Of a DNA stretch of 34,405 nt, positions 1 through 7,646 are shown piece by piece. Numbering within the stretch: position 1 is the stretch's first letter; each line of letters opens with the position of its first letter. The notes beneath the pieces are model-generated. The model made no database searches and was not told where the DNA came from. It worked only from the letters and a program-made list of their open reading frames with translations. The stretch is taken from the NCBI RefSeq assembly GCF_007714205.1, contig NZ_VMQU01000054.1, positions 1 through 34,405 on the forward strand, given 5' to 3'. Source of the DNA: Mycobacterium helveticum. Lineage in GTDB: Bacteria > Actinomycetota > Actinomycetes > Mycobacteriales > Mycobacteriaceae. The position numbers were made by a program, and so were the translations under genes.

Positions 1-69
1 CAGCGCCGCGGTATACCCCGCGGGACCCGAACCAATGACGATCACGTCGTGAACAGTGTCGGCGCTCAT
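1..69 (-). CDS. FAD/NAD(P)-dependent oxidoreductase, thioredoxin-reductase-like (N-terminus only)
   Basis: Only the first 23 residues lie in the window; the gene runs off the left edge. They show a beta strand followed by the FAD dinucleotide-binding signature VIVIGSGPAGYTAAL, which is very like the start of mycobacterial TrxB. An AAAGG ribosome-binding sequence sits about 6 bases upstream of the ATG at 69. It is transcribed away from nirA across a 500-base shared control region. A thioredoxin reductase would make sense next to cysH, because APS reductase is regenerated by thioredoxin, but other two-dinucleotide-fold flavoproteins share this N-terminus, so the exact enzyme cannot be settled from this fragment. 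Confidence 0.7.
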   Translation of the reverse strand, partial: MSADTVHDVIVIGSGPAGYTAAL

Positions 70-100
70 ACGAACCTTTCAGCCAGGGCCCACGTTCCCA

Positions 101-160
101 TTGGAAAACCCAGTGAAAAACGCGAGCCTACTGGGAATCGATTACCGTGCCATTTTCCAA
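101..160. repeat. Nested inverted repeats, possible operator of the divergent flavoprotein gene
   Basis: The outer arms are TTGGAAAA (101-108) and TTTTCCAA (153-160). The inner arms are CCCAGT (109-114) and ACTGGG (130-135). All arms are perfect complements, and the left outer and inner arms are contiguous. The element lies 32-91 bases upstream of the flavoprotein start codon, where a regulator site or a 5' leader hairpin could lie. Function is inferred only from symmetry and position. Confidence 0.35.
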
Positions 161-384
161 CAGTAATGCCCCCAACCGCGGCCCGCCCACAACGACACCG
201 GCATCACGAAGACCAGTTGGCGGTCGCCGTAGACGAAAACTACTGTCCTGCAATCTGTTCCAGAGAACCAGATCAACGTGGCGCACAAACGTCGCGCCGT
301 CAACGTGAAGCCGCACACACAACAGCAGTTTGTGGGCTCACAACGAGGACACCTCTACCAAACTCCCGTTGAGCGGCGCACCAT

Positions 385-415
385 CAATGTCGTGACCCGT
401 AGGTCCAATGTCGTG
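385..415. repeat. Direct repeat CAATGTCGTG with 21-base period upstream of nirA
   Basis: CAATGTCGTG occurs at 385-394 and again at 406-415, so the repeats start 21 bases apart, two helical turns, placing both on the same DNA face. A short inverted repeat, CAACA-N4-TGTTG, follows at 438-451. This arrangement suits an activator binding upstream of nirA, but no regulator can be named. Confidence 0.3.
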
Positions 416-569
416 CCTGCGGGCAACTCTTGCCGACCAACATCATTGTTGAAGTCGAGTTAGCCTGGTTTTAGGCGCGTGCTGCGGGGGTGTGCAGCCC
501 AAACGATCACCTGTGCGGCGCGGTTCAGACCGGTAATCCATGGCCGGCGATGTTCGAGAAGGAGACGAT

Positions 570-2237
570 ATGACCACAGCCCGTCCCGCCAAGACTCGCG
601 ATGAGGGCCAGTGGGCGCTGGGAAGCCGCGAACCCCTCAACGACGCCGAGCAGGTCAAGCACGACGACGGCCCGCTGAACGCGCGCGACCGGGTCATCAA
701 CAAGTACGCCACAGAGGGCTTCGAGAGCATCGACAAGTCCGACCTGCGGTTCCGCTTCAAGTGGCTGGGCCTCTACACCCAGCGCGAGCAGGGTTACGAC
801 GGCGGCTGGACCGGCGACGAGAACATCGACAAGCTCGAGTCCAAGTACTTCATGATGCGCGTGCGCTCCGACGGCAAGCCGATGTCGGCCAACACGCTGC
901 GCGTGATGGGTCAGATCTCCACCGAGTTCGCCCGCGACACCGCCGACATCGGCGACCGGGAGAACCTGCAGTACCACTGGCTCAAGATCGAAGACGTTCC
1001 CGAGATCTGGCGCCGGCTCGAAGCCGTCGGCCTGTCCAGCACCGAGGCCTGCGGTGACTGCCCCCGCGGCATCCACGGCAGCCCGCTGGCCGGCGACTCG
1101 CTCGACGAGGTGCTCGACCCCTCGCCCGCCATCGACGAGATCATCCGCCGCTTCCTGGGCAACCCCGACTACGCCAACCTGCCGCGCAAGTTCAAGACCG
1201 CCATCTCGGGCCTGCAGGATGTCTCCCACGAGACCCACGACGTGGCGTTCGTCGGTGTCAACCACCCCGAGCACGGCCCCGGCATGGACCTCTGGGTGGG
1301 CGGCGGCCTGTCGACCAACCCGATGATGGCCCAGCGGGTCGGCGTGTGGGTCCCGCTGGACGAGGTCCCCGACGTGTGGGAGGCCGTCGTCAAGATCTTC
1401 CGCGACTACGGCTACCGGCGCCTGCGCGCCAAGGCCCGGATCAAGTTCCTGGTCAAGGACTGGGGCGTGGAGAAATTCCGCGAGGTCATGGAGACCGAGT
1501 ACCTCAAGCGCAAGATGATCGACGGCCCGGCACCCGAGCCGGCGAAGCACCCGATCGACCACGTCGGCGTGCAGAAGATCAAGAACGGCAAGAACGCCGT
1601 CGGCGTCGCCGCCATCGCCGGGCGCGTCTCGGGCACCATCCTGCAGAAGGTGGCCGACCTCATGGAGCAGGTCGGCTCCGACCGGGCCCGGTTCAGCCCC
1701 TTCCAGAAGCTGATCATCCTCGACGTGCCCGACGACAAGGTCGATTTCCTGGTCACCGAACTGGACAAGCTCGGCCTGCCGTCGAAGCCGTCGGGCTGGC
1801 GCAAGAACACGATGGCCTGCACCGGCATCGAGTTCTGCAAGCTGTCGTTCGCCGAGACCCGTGTCCGCGCGCAGTCGCTGGTGCCCGAACTCGAAGAGCG
1901 GCTGTCCGACGTCAACGACAAGATCGACGTGCCGATCACCGTGCACATCAACGGCTGCCCCAACTCCTGCGCCCGCATCCAGGTCGCCGACATCGGGTTC
2001 AAGGGCCAGTGGATCGACAACGGCGACGGCACCTCGGTCGAGGGCTTCCAGGTCCACCTCGGTGGCGGCCTCGGCCTGGAGAGCAACTTCGGGCGCAAAC
2101 TGCGCCAGCACAAGGTCACCAGCACCGAACTCGGCGACTACGTCGACCGGGTGACCCGCAAGTTCCTCGAGCAGCGTGAGGACGGCGAGCGGTTCGCCAA
2201 CTGGGCGCTGCGCGCCGAGGAAGCCGACCTGCGATAA
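570..2237 (+). CDS. nirA: Ferredoxin-dependent assimilatory sulfite reductase (NirA/SirA)
   Basis: It catalyses the six-electron reduction of sulfite to sulfide using siroheme and a [4Fe-4S] cluster, with ferredoxin as donor, in the cytosol. The 555-residue protein is close to M. tuberculosis NirA along its whole length. Cluster-binding cysteines are visible at residues 417, 423 (ACTGIEFC) and 463, 467 (NGCPNSC). Tyr69 and Cys161, which form the covalent Tyr-Cys link described for the M. tuberculosis enzyme, are both present at the same numbers. I chose the ATG at 570 because AAGGAG lies 5 bases before it and the protein then starts MTTARPAK as in M. tuberculosis; an in-frame ATG at 540 would add ten unlikely residues. 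It is the first gene of the nirA-cysH-che1 operon. Despite the historical name it is a sulfite rather than a nitrite reductase. Confidence 0.97.
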   Translation: MTTARPAKTRDEGQWALGSREPLNDAEQVKHDDGPLNARDRVINKYATEGFESIDKSDLRFRFKWLGLYTQREQGYDGGWTGDENIDKLESKYFMMRVRSDGKPMSANTLRVMGQISTEFARDTADIGDRENLQYHWLKIEDVPEIWRRLEAVGLSSTEACGDCPRGIHGSPLAGDSLDEVLDPSPAIDEIIRRFLGNPDYANLPRKFKTAISGLQDVSHETHDVAFVGVNHPEHGPGMDLWVGGGLSTNPMMAQRVGVWVPLDEVPDVWEAVVKIFRDYGYRRLRAKARIKFLVKDWGVEKFREVMETEYLKRKMIDGPAPEPAKHPIDHVGVQKIKNGKNAVGVAAIAGRVSGTILQKVADLMEQVGSDRARFSPFQKLIILDVPDDKVDFLVTELDKLGLPSKPSGWRKNTMACTGIEFCKLSFAETRVRAQSLVPELEERLSDVNDKIDVPITVHINGCPNSCARIQVADIGFKGQWIDNGDGTSVEGFQVHLGGGLGLESNFGRKLRQHKVTSTELGDYVDRVTRKFLEQREDGERFANWALRAEEADLR

Positions 2238-2281
2238 CCAGCCGACAAACGCCGACCGTTACGACGAAGGAACACAACGAA

Positions 2282-3025
2282 ATGACCGAAGTGGTGAACA
2301 ACTTCACCGAGGAGCAGTTGCGTGAGCTTGCGGAGCGCGGTGCGGCCGAGCTCGAAGGTGCCGGCGCCGAGGACATGTTGCGCTGGACCGACGAGCACTT
2401 CGGTCCCGTCGAGGGTCCCCGTGACTGGGCCACGAGCCGCTACATCGTCGCATCCAACATGCAGGACGCCGTGCTGGTGCACCTGGCCGCCCAGGTGCGT
2501 CCCGGCGTGCCGATCCTGTTCCTGGACACGGGTTATCACTTCGCCGAGACGCTCGGCACCCGCGACGCGGTCGAGTCCGTCTACGACGTCCACATCCTCA
2601 ACGTCACCCCGGAGCACAGCGTGGCCGAGCAGGACGAGCTGCTGGGCAAGGACCTGTTCTCCCGCGACCCCAACGAGTGCTGCCGGCTGCGCAAGGTCGT
2701 TCCGCTGCGCAAGGCGCTGAGCGGCTACTCCGCGTGGGTCACCGGGATCCGCCGGGTGGAGGCCCCGACCCGCGCCAACGCCCCGTTCGTCAGCTTCGAC
2801 GAGGCATTCGGGCTGGTGAAGGTCAACCCGCTGGCCGCCTGGACCGACGAGGACATGCGGAACTACATCGACAAGCACGGTGTGCTGGTCAACCCGCTCG
2901 TCGACGAGGGCTACCCCTCGATCGGCTGCGCGCCGTGCACCGCCAAGCCGGTCGACGGCACCGATCCGCGCAGCGGACGCTGGCAGGGCAAGGGCAAGAT
3001 CGAATGCGGGCTGCATAGCGCGTGA
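2282..3025 (+). CDS. cysH: Adenosine 5'-phosphosulfate reductase CysH
   Basis: It reduces adenylyl sulfate to sulfite and AMP, the step just before NirA. The 247-residue protein has the four cluster cysteines typical of the iron-sulfur (APS-type) branch, as Cys133-Cys134 (NECCRLRK) and Cys216/Cys219 (GCAPC). The catalytic Cys242 sits in the C-terminal tail (ECGLHSA). The N-half carries the nucleotide-binding region with a LDTGYHF motif at 81-87. Mycobacterial and plant-type APS reductases share these cysteines, whereas PAPS reductases lack the cluster pairs. A GAAGGA sequence precedes the ATG by about 10 bases. It lies 44 bases after nirA and overlaps che1 by four bases (GTGA), which argues for one transcript and coupled translation. 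Turnover depends on thioredoxin. Confidence 0.97.
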   Translation: MTEVVNNFTEEQLRELAERGAAELEGAGAEDMLRWTDEHFGPVEGPRDWATSRYIVASNMQDAVLVHLAAQVRPGVPILFLDTGYHFAETLGTRDAVESVYDVHILNVTPEHSVAEQDELLGKDLFSRDPNECCRLRKVVPLRKALSGYSAWVTGIRRVEAPTRANAPFVSFDEAFGLVKVNPLAAWTDEDMRNYIDKHGVLVNPLVDEGYPSIGCAPCTAKPVDGTDPRSGRWQGKGKIECGLHSA

Positions 3026-3738
3026 GCACGCTGATCCTCACCGCGCACGGCAGCCGCGATCCACGGTCGGCCGCCAATGCGCACGCCGTGGCCGAGCGGC
3101 TGAGGAGCATGCGGCCGGGACTGGACGTGCGGCTGGGTTTCCTGGAGCTCAACGCCCCGAACTTCGCCGACGTGCTGGCCGGCCTGCCGGACGGCCGCCG
3201 CGCCGTCGTCAGCCCGTTGTTGCTGGCCAGCGCCTACCACGCGCGGCTGGACATCCCCAAGCAGATCGCGGGGGCCGGCGCGCTGGACGTGCGGCAGGCC
3301 GACGTGCTCGGTGAGGACGTCCGGCTGGTGTCGGTTCTGCACGAGCGACTCGCCGAGTCGGGGGTGTCCCCGGACGACGACGAGCTCGGCGTCGTGGCGG
3401 TCGCGATCGGCTCGTCGCACGCTGCGGTCAACGCGCGCACCGCGCAGGTGCCGTCCATGCTGGCCGCCGGCACCCGCTGGGCCGGGGCGACGATCGCCTT
3501 CGCGACCCGACCCGAGCCGTCGGTCGCCCAGGCGATCCGTCAGGTGCGGCGCCGCGGGGCCCGCCGGGTCGTGATGGCGCCGTGGTTCCTGGCGCCGGGC
3601 CGGATCACCGACCGCGTGTCGACCTACGCCCGCGAGAACGGCATCCCGATGGCCGCGCCGCTGGGGGATCACCCGCTGGTCGCCGAGACCCTGCTGGACC
3701 GCTACGAGCAGGCGCTGGCCGAGGAATCCGCGGCCTGA
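3022..3738 (+). CDS. che1: CbiX-type sirohydrochlorin chelatase (Che1)
   Basis: This is a 238-residue protein of the CbiX/SirB class, which inserts a metal (here most likely Fe2+) into sirohydrochlorin to make siroheme. The N-terminal half has the family HGSR motif with His9 (TAHGSRDPRS) and a second conserved histidine, His73 (LLLASAYHARLDIP). The second half repeats the fold, with a GSSHAAV motif around His133. The GTG start overlaps the cysH stop codon by four bases, so no separate ribosome-binding site is needed. Its place after nirA fits well, because NirA requires siroheme. It resembles the third gene of the M. tuberculosis nirA-cysH-che1 operon. The metal is inferred from context; a cobalt chelatase role cannot be excluded from sequence alone. 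Confidence 0.9.
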   Translation: MSTLILTAHGSRDPRSAANAHAVAERLRSMRPGLDVRLGFLELNAPNFADVLAGLPDGRRAVVSPLLLASAYHARLDIPKQIAGAGALDVRQADVLGEDVRLVSVLHERLAESGVSPDDDELGVVAVAIGSSHAAVNARTAQVPSMLAAGTRWAGATIAFATRPEPSVAQAIRQVRRRGARRVVMAPWFLAPGRITDRVSTYARENGIPMAAPLGDHPLVAETLLDRYEQALAEESAA

Positions 3739-3754
3739 CGTCCGCTGCGCCGCG

Positions 3755-4699
3755 TCACTGTTTAGACCCGACCGAGGTGATGTGGCTGAGCAGGTCGCGT
3801 ATCGCACCCGCGGGCGGGGTGCGCCCGCCCACCCAGATGGCCCGGAACTGGCGCCGCAGGTCCAGTTCGGGAATGTGGACGGCGCGCAGCCGCCCGACCG
3901 CCAGGTCGTCGGCCACCGCCAGCTTGCTCATCGCCGCCGGCCCCGCGCCGGCCAGCACCGCCGCGCGCATGGCCGCGGCCGAGGTCAGCTCCAACACGGG
4001 CGGCGCCTGCCGCATGTCGTCGCCCAGCGCGTGACACAGCGCCGCGGTCAGCGAGTCGCGAATCCCCGAGTGGGGTTCGCGCGCGACCAACGGTGTCTCC
4101 GCGAGCTCCCGAGCGGTGACGGCACCCGGCCGCCGGGCCCACTTGTGGGCCGGCGGCACCACGATCACCAGCTCGTCGTGGCCCACCACGCAGCTGCCCA
4201 GCCCCTTGGGCGGGCCCGGGTTCTCGACGAAGCCGAGATCGGCGTCGCCGTCGCGCACCGAGGCGATCGCGTGCTCGCTGTTGGTGGCGGTCAGGATCAC
4301 CTGCGGCACCGCGCCGCCACGCCGGGCCCCCGCGGCCTGCAGCGACACCAGCCAGTGCGGCATCAGCTGCTCGGAGATCGTCTGGCTGGCCGCCACCCGG
4401 ATCTTCTCGCGGCCCTCCTTGCGCAGCGAGCTCATGCCCGCGTCGACCTCGCCGGCGACCTCGAGCAGGCGGGTCGCCCATTCGGCGACGATCACACCGG
4501 CCGGCGTCAGCTGTGAGCCCCGGGTGGTCCGGACCGCGAGCGTCACCCCGACCTGGGCCTCCATCGACGCCAGCCGCCGCGACACGGCCTGCTGGGTCAA
4601 CCCGAGCTCGCGGGCGGCGCGGCCCAGGCTGCCCGTTTCGGCGATCGCCAAAAACACCTCGAAAGAGGCCAAATCGGGCATGCGGGGGCTGAGCGACAT
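3755..4699 (-). CDS. LysR-family transcriptional regulator
   Basis: This is a 314-residue LysR-type regulator. The winged helix-turn-helix covers roughly residues 8-70 (FEVFLAIAETGSLGRAAREL, then GLTQQAVSRRLASMEAQVG). The remainder is a periplasmic-binding-protein-like effector domain with motifs such as ADLGFVENPG. The start is uncertain: a GTG at 4729 and ATGs at 4699 and 4681 are all in frame, none with a good ribosome-binding site. The ATG at 4681 (MPDLASF) would give the most family-like N-terminus. The gene converges on che1 with a 16-base gap and diverges from fprA. The TTGTG-N4-CACAA palindrome between them has the shape of a LysR box. Control of fprA-fdxC, and possibly the sulfur genes, is an inference; the effector is unknown. 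Confidence 0.9.
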   Translation of the reverse strand: MSLSPRMPDLASFEVFLAIAETGSLGRAARELGLTQQAVSRRLASMEAQVGVTLAVRTTRGSQLTPAGVIVAEWATRLLEVAGEVDAGMSSLRKEGREKIRVAASQTISEQLMPHWLVSLQAAGARRGGAVPQVILTATNSEHAIASVRDGDADLGFVENPGPPKGLGSCVVGHDELVIVVPPAHKWARRPGAVTARELAETPLVAREPHSGIRDSLTAALCHALGDDMRQAPPVLELTSAAAMRAAVLAGAGPAAMSKLAVADDLAVGRLRAVHIPELDLRRQFRAIWVGGRTPPAGAIRDLLSHITSVGSKQ

Positions 4700-4717
4700 G
4701 GTTGGCACAACGATAGC

Positions 4718-4731
4718 TTGTGACACCACAA
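4718..4731. promoter_or_regulatory. Putative LysR box in the divergent LysR/fprA promoter
   Basis: The palindrome TTGTG-ACAC-CACAA has perfect 5-base arms and a T-N12-A core, close to the usual T-N11-A LysR binding pattern. It starts 19 bases before the LysR ATG at 4699 and ends 48 bases before the fprA ATG at 4780. TTGTGA at 4718-4723 with TCTACT at 4742-4747 (18-base spacer) is a plausible weak fprA promoter that the box would overlap. The assignment rests on symmetry and location. Confidence 0.45.
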
Positions 4732-4779
4732 CATCGAAACCTCTACTCGCGGCCTGTCGCGGCGACCACCATGGACACT

Positions 4780-6201
4780 ATGACCCGTCCAACCACTGAG
4801 GCTCAGACACCGACACTGGACCGGGGACGTCCCTACCACGTCGCGATCGTGGGTTCCGGTCCGTCAGGATTCTTCGCGGCAGCGTCACTGCTGAAGGCCG
4901 CCGACAGCTCCGAAGACTTCGATGTCGCCATCGACATGCTGGAAATGCTCCCCACCCCCTGGGGTCTGGTGCGGTCCGGCGTCGCCCCCGACCATCCCAA
5001 GATCAAATCCGTCAGCGCGCAGTTCGAGAAGACCGCCGAGGACCCCCGTTTCCGCTTCTTCGGCAACGTGCGGGTGGGCGAGCAGGTGCAGGCCGCCGAG
5101 CTCGCCGAGCGCTACGACGCGGTGATCTACGCCGTCGGCGCCCAGTCTGACCGCGCGCTGGGCATCCCCGGCGAAGACCTGCCCGGCAGCGTGGCCGCAA
5201 CGGACTTCGTCGGCTGGTACAACGCGCACCCGTACTTCGAGGAGATGGCGCCCGACCTGTCGGGGGCCCGCGCCGTCGTGGTGGGCAACGGCAACGTGGC
5301 CGTCGACGTGGCCCGCATGCTGGTGACCGAGCCCGACGTGCTCGCCCGCACCGACATCGCCGACCACGCGCTTAAGACCCTGCGGCCCTGCGGCGTCAAG
5401 GAAGTGATGCTCGTCGGTCGTCGCGGCCCCCTGGAGGCCGCATTCACGACGGTGGAACTGCGCGAGCTCGGCGAGCTCGAGGGCGTCGACGTGGTGGTCG
5501 ACCCCGCCGACCTGGAGAACGTCAGCGACGAGGACGCCGCCGCGGCGGGCAAGATCACCAAGAACAACATCAAGATCCTGCGCGAGTACGCCGGCCGCAC
5601 CGCCAATCCCGACAAGCGGCGAATCGTGTTGCGGTTCTTCACCTCTCCGATCGAGATCAAGGGAACCGACAAGGTCGAAAGCATCGTGCTGGGCCGCAAC
5701 GAGCTGGTCACCGACGCCAACGGCCGGATGGTGGCCAAGGACACCGGGGAACGCGAGGAGCTGCCCGCACAGCTGGTGGTGCGCTCGGTCGGCTACCGGG
5801 GGGTGGCCATCCCGGGGCTGGCCTTCGACGACAGGTCCGGCACGATCCCCCACACCAACGGCCGGATCGACGGCAGCCGCAACGAGTACGTGGCCGGCTG
5901 GATCAAACGCGGCCCGTCCGGCGTGATCGGCACGAACAAGAAGTGCTCTCAGGAGACCGTCGACACCCTGCTCGCCGATCTGGAGGCGGCGCGGGAAGCG
6001 GGGCAGGCCGAGCACGCGGATGCTTCTCGGGACTACGCCGGCGAGCTCGCCGCGTGGCTGGCCTCGCGTCAGCCCCAGCTGGTCACCGCCGACCACTGGC
6101 AGCTGATCGACCGCTTCGAGCGCAAGGCCGGCGAGGCCCACGGTCGCCCCCGCGCCAAGCTGGCCAACCTGACCGAACTACTGCGGATAGCCCACGGCTG
6201 A
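4780..6201 (+). CDS. fprA: NADPH-ferredoxin reductase FprA
   Basis: This flavoprotein moves electrons between NADPH and ferredoxin and is related to adrenodoxin reductase. The 473-residue protein closely matches M. tuberculosis FprA. It has an FAD-binding GSGPSG at 25-30, the MLPTPWGLVRSGVAPDHP segment at 57-73, an NADP-binding GNGNVAVDVAR at 169-179, and the C-terminal GWIKRGP-GVIGTNK flavin contact at 373 onward. Compared with M. tuberculosis FprA it has about 16 extra residues at the N-terminus before RPYHVAIVG. ATGs at 4771 and 4780 are both possible and neither has a clear ribosome-binding site. The ferredoxin gene follows after 31 bases, so the two form a redox pair. Their position beside ferredoxin-dependent nirA suggests supply of electrons for sulfite reduction; P450 support is another possible use. 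Confidence 0.95.
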   Translation: MTRPTTEAQTPTLDRGRPYHVAIVGSGPSGFFAAASLLKAADSSEDFDVAIDMLEMLPTPWGLVRSGVAPDHPKIKSVSAQFEKTAEDPRFRFFGNVRVGEQVQAAELAERYDAVIYAVGAQSDRALGIPGEDLPGSVAATDFVGWYNAHPYFEEMAPDLSGARAVVVGNGNVAVDVARMLVTEPDVLARTDIADHALKTLRPCGVKEVMLVGRRGPLEAAFTTVELRELGELEGVDVVVDPADLENVSDEDAAAAGKITKNNIKILREYAGRTANPDKRRIVLRFFTSPIEIKGTDKVESIVLGRNELVTDANGRMVAKDTGEREELPAQLVVRSVGYRGVAIPGLAFDDRSGTIPHTNGRIDGSRNEYVAGWIKRGPSGVIGTNKKCSQETVDTLLADLEAAREAGQAEHADASRDYAGELAAWLASRQPQLVTADHWQLIDRFERKAGEAHGRPRAKLANLTELLRIAHG

Positions 6202-6232
6202 CAGCCGTTCCGCTGATGAGGAAGGAACCACT

Positions 6233-6559
6233 GTGACATACGTGATCGCCGAACCCTGTGTCGACATCAAAGACAAGGCATGCATCGAGGAATGCCCCGT
6301 CGACTGCATCTACGAGGGCGCGCGGATGCTCTACATCCACCCCGACGAGTGCGTCGACTGCGGCGCCTGCGAGCCGGTGTGCCCGGTCGAGTCGATCTAC
6401 TACGAGGACGATCTGCCCGGCGAGTACAACGAGTACGCCCAGATCAACGCCGACTTCTTCGCCGAGCTCGGCTCGCCGGGCGGGGCGTCGAAGGTCGGAC
6501 TGACCGACAACGACCCCGCCCCGGTCAAGGCACTGGAGAGCCGGGCCGAGGCAACATAA
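6233..6559 (+). CDS. fdxC: 7Fe ferredoxin, FdxC/FdxA type
   Basis: This 107-residue cytosolic ferredoxin is predicted to hold one [3Fe-4S] and one [4Fe-4S] cluster. Cysteines are at 9, 17, 21, 25, 40, 43, 46 and 50, in the spacing of mycobacterial 7Fe ferredoxins (C-x7-C-x3-C near the start, then CVDCGACEPVCP). The first 60 residues are almost identical to M. tuberculosis FdxC, while the C-terminal tail differs. It starts at GTG 6233, preceded by AGGAAGGA about 8 bases upstream. Being directly downstream of fprA, it is the likely acceptor for that reductase and a candidate donor for NirA. Mycobacteria often have more than one such ferredoxin, so this may be a second copy rather than the housekeeping fdxC. 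Confidence 0.93.
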   Translation: MTYVIAEPCVDIKDKACIEECPVDCIYEGARMLYIHPDECVDCGACEPVCPVESIYYEDDLPGEYNEYAQINADFFAELGSPGGASKVGLTDNDPAPVKALESRAEAT

Positions 6560-6584
6560 CAGGCCTTCTTTTCACAGTTGGCCA

Positions 6585-6622
6585 CGCCGGCCTCTGACAG
6601 CGTCGTCAGAGGTCGGCGTTTT
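6585..6622 (+). terminator. Intrinsic terminator after fprA-fdxC
   Basis: A 14-pair stem with one G-U wobble (CGCCG-G-CCTCTGAC against GTCAGAGG-T-CGGCG) and a six-base loop spans 6585-6618, followed by TTTT. It starts 26 bases after the ferredoxin stop codon. Such a clear hairpin with a T-run is uncommon in mycobacteria and marks the end of the fprA-fdxC transcript. The next 208 bases, up to the PE gene, show no gene. Confidence 0.8.
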
Positions 6623-6830
6623 GTGCGTGCGCGACGGCCCTGACGAGCCCGCGCCCCGAAAAGCCGCGTGTCCGGCGGGCAATAGCTGTCCAATCCGCGT
6701 TCGGCCGAGAACAATGCAAAGCGCCGGGATTTGCTCGCGCGGTGGTCGGCAACCGGTGGTGAGGCGCCGGCGCCTCCGGCGGTGCGCTTCCCGTCCCGTA
6801 TTCGCTGCACGGCCGGATAAGGAGACATCG

Positions 6831-7646
6831 ATGTCGTTCGTGATCACCCACCCCGAAGCGCTGACCTACGCGGCGGGTAAGCTGCAGACCCTCGGCTCCG
6901 CGCTGGCCGACGAGAACACCGCCGCGGCGGTCCCGACCACGAGCCTCGCGCCCGCGGGCGCCGACGAGGTATCCGGTTTGCAGGCAGCGCTTTTCGCGAC
7001 GTACGGCAACCTGTACCAGTCCGTCAGCGCCCAGGCCACGGCGATCCACGAGCTGTTCGTGAACACCCTGGGAACCAGCGCCGCCTCCTACGCGGTCACC
7101 GAGTCCGCCAACTCCGTCGCGACCGCGTCGCCGCTGTCGGCGTTCTCCGGTGCCGTCAACGGGACCAGCGCGCAGGTCATACCCGCGGGGTTGTCGGGTG
7201 GTTTCGCCAATATCGTCAACATCGGGGCGGGCAACTACTCCGCCGCCGCGTCGGACCTGCTCAACATGGCGGCCGGCGGGCTGCTTCCCCCGCAGGAGGG
7301 TGGCCTGAGCGCCGTCCCCGTTGATGCGGCGGGCCCGGGGCCGGCCCTGACCGCGACGGGCCCGGCGGGCTTCGGCGGGTCGCCGATCGCGGCCGGTCTC
7401 GGCCAGGCGGCCACGGTCGGGCGGCTGTCGGTGCCGCCCGGCTGGGCGGCGGGACCGGCCGCCCCGCCGGTCGGTTCCGGCGCCGCGACGTTGGCCGGCT
7501 GGACCGCCCCGCCGCCCCACGGCGCGGCGATGACGGCCGTGCCCGCCGGGATGCCGGCGGTCGCCGCGTCCGGCAAGGCCGGCGGCCTGGGCGCCCCTCG
7601 CTACGGGGTCAAACCCACCGTGATGGGACGCCCGGCGGGCGTCTGA
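6831..7646 (+). CDS. PE-family protein with an SVP-type C-terminal tail
   Basis: This is a 271-residue PE protein. Residues 1-100 form the PE domain with Pro8-Glu9 and the type VII secretion signal YxxxE at Tyr87-Glu91 (YAVTE). An Ala/Gly/Pro-rich linker follows. The C-terminal 80 residues contain GRLSVPPGW (197-205), resembling the GxxSVPxxW motif that defines PPE-SVP proteins, and end with [10 protein letters not shown] (256-265). That tail is shared with the PPE protein encoded next. GGAG at 6820-6823 precedes the ATG by 7 bases. PE and PPE proteins usually form a helical heterodimer exported by an ESX system, probably ESX-5 for this subfamily, so the product is likely secreted or cell-surface. 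The function beyond that is unknown. Confidence 0.93.
   Translation: MSFVITHPEALTYAAGKLQTLGSALADENTAAAVPTTSLAPAGADEVSGLQAALFATYGNLYQSVSAQATAIHELFVNTLGTSAASYAVTESANSVATASPLSAFSGAVNGTSAQVIPAGLSGGFANIVNIGAGNYSAAASDLLNMAAGGLLPPQEGGLSAVPVDAAGPGPALTATGPAGFGGSPIAAGLGQAATVGRLSVPPGWAAGPAAPPVGSGAATLAGWTAPPPHGAAMTAVPAGMPAVAASGKAGGLGAPRYGVKPTVMGRPAGV

Larger units (their letters stand above)
70..569. promoter_or_regulatory. 500-base divergent intergenic region between the flavoprotein gene and nirA
   Basis: No convincing gene is present. The short open frames here lack ribosome-binding sites and protein-like composition, and the base composition is lower in GC than the flanking genes. It holds nested inverted repeats near the flavoprotein gene (101-160), a 10-base direct repeat spaced 21 bases apart (385-415), and a CAACA/TGTTG inverted repeat (438-451). 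I did not recognise a riboswitch, a small RNA or a strong -35/-10 pair. The nirA ribosome-binding site is AAGGAG at 559-564. Confidence 0.5.

Noticed and set aside
70..569. SAM-IV or other sulfur riboswitch upstream of nirA
   Set aside because: I looked for the conserved SAM-IV core and for leader hairpins with compensatory features and saw none; a covariance-model search would decide.
525..2111. Long open frame of 528 codons on the minus strand opposite nirA
   Set aside because: High-GC antisense shadow. Its product is rich in Ala, Val, Leu, Asp and Gly with no family motif, whereas the plus strand encodes a clear sulfite reductase.
4885..6141. 418-codon minus-strand frame opposite fprA
   Set aside because: Antisense shadow of a well-conserved flavoprotein gene, with no recognisable domain.
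6621..6830. N-terminal extension of the PE protein by 70 codons
   Set aside because: The upstream segment has no PE-like sequence and begins inside the terminator; GGAG before the ATG at 6831 and the canonical MSFVITHPE start are decisive.
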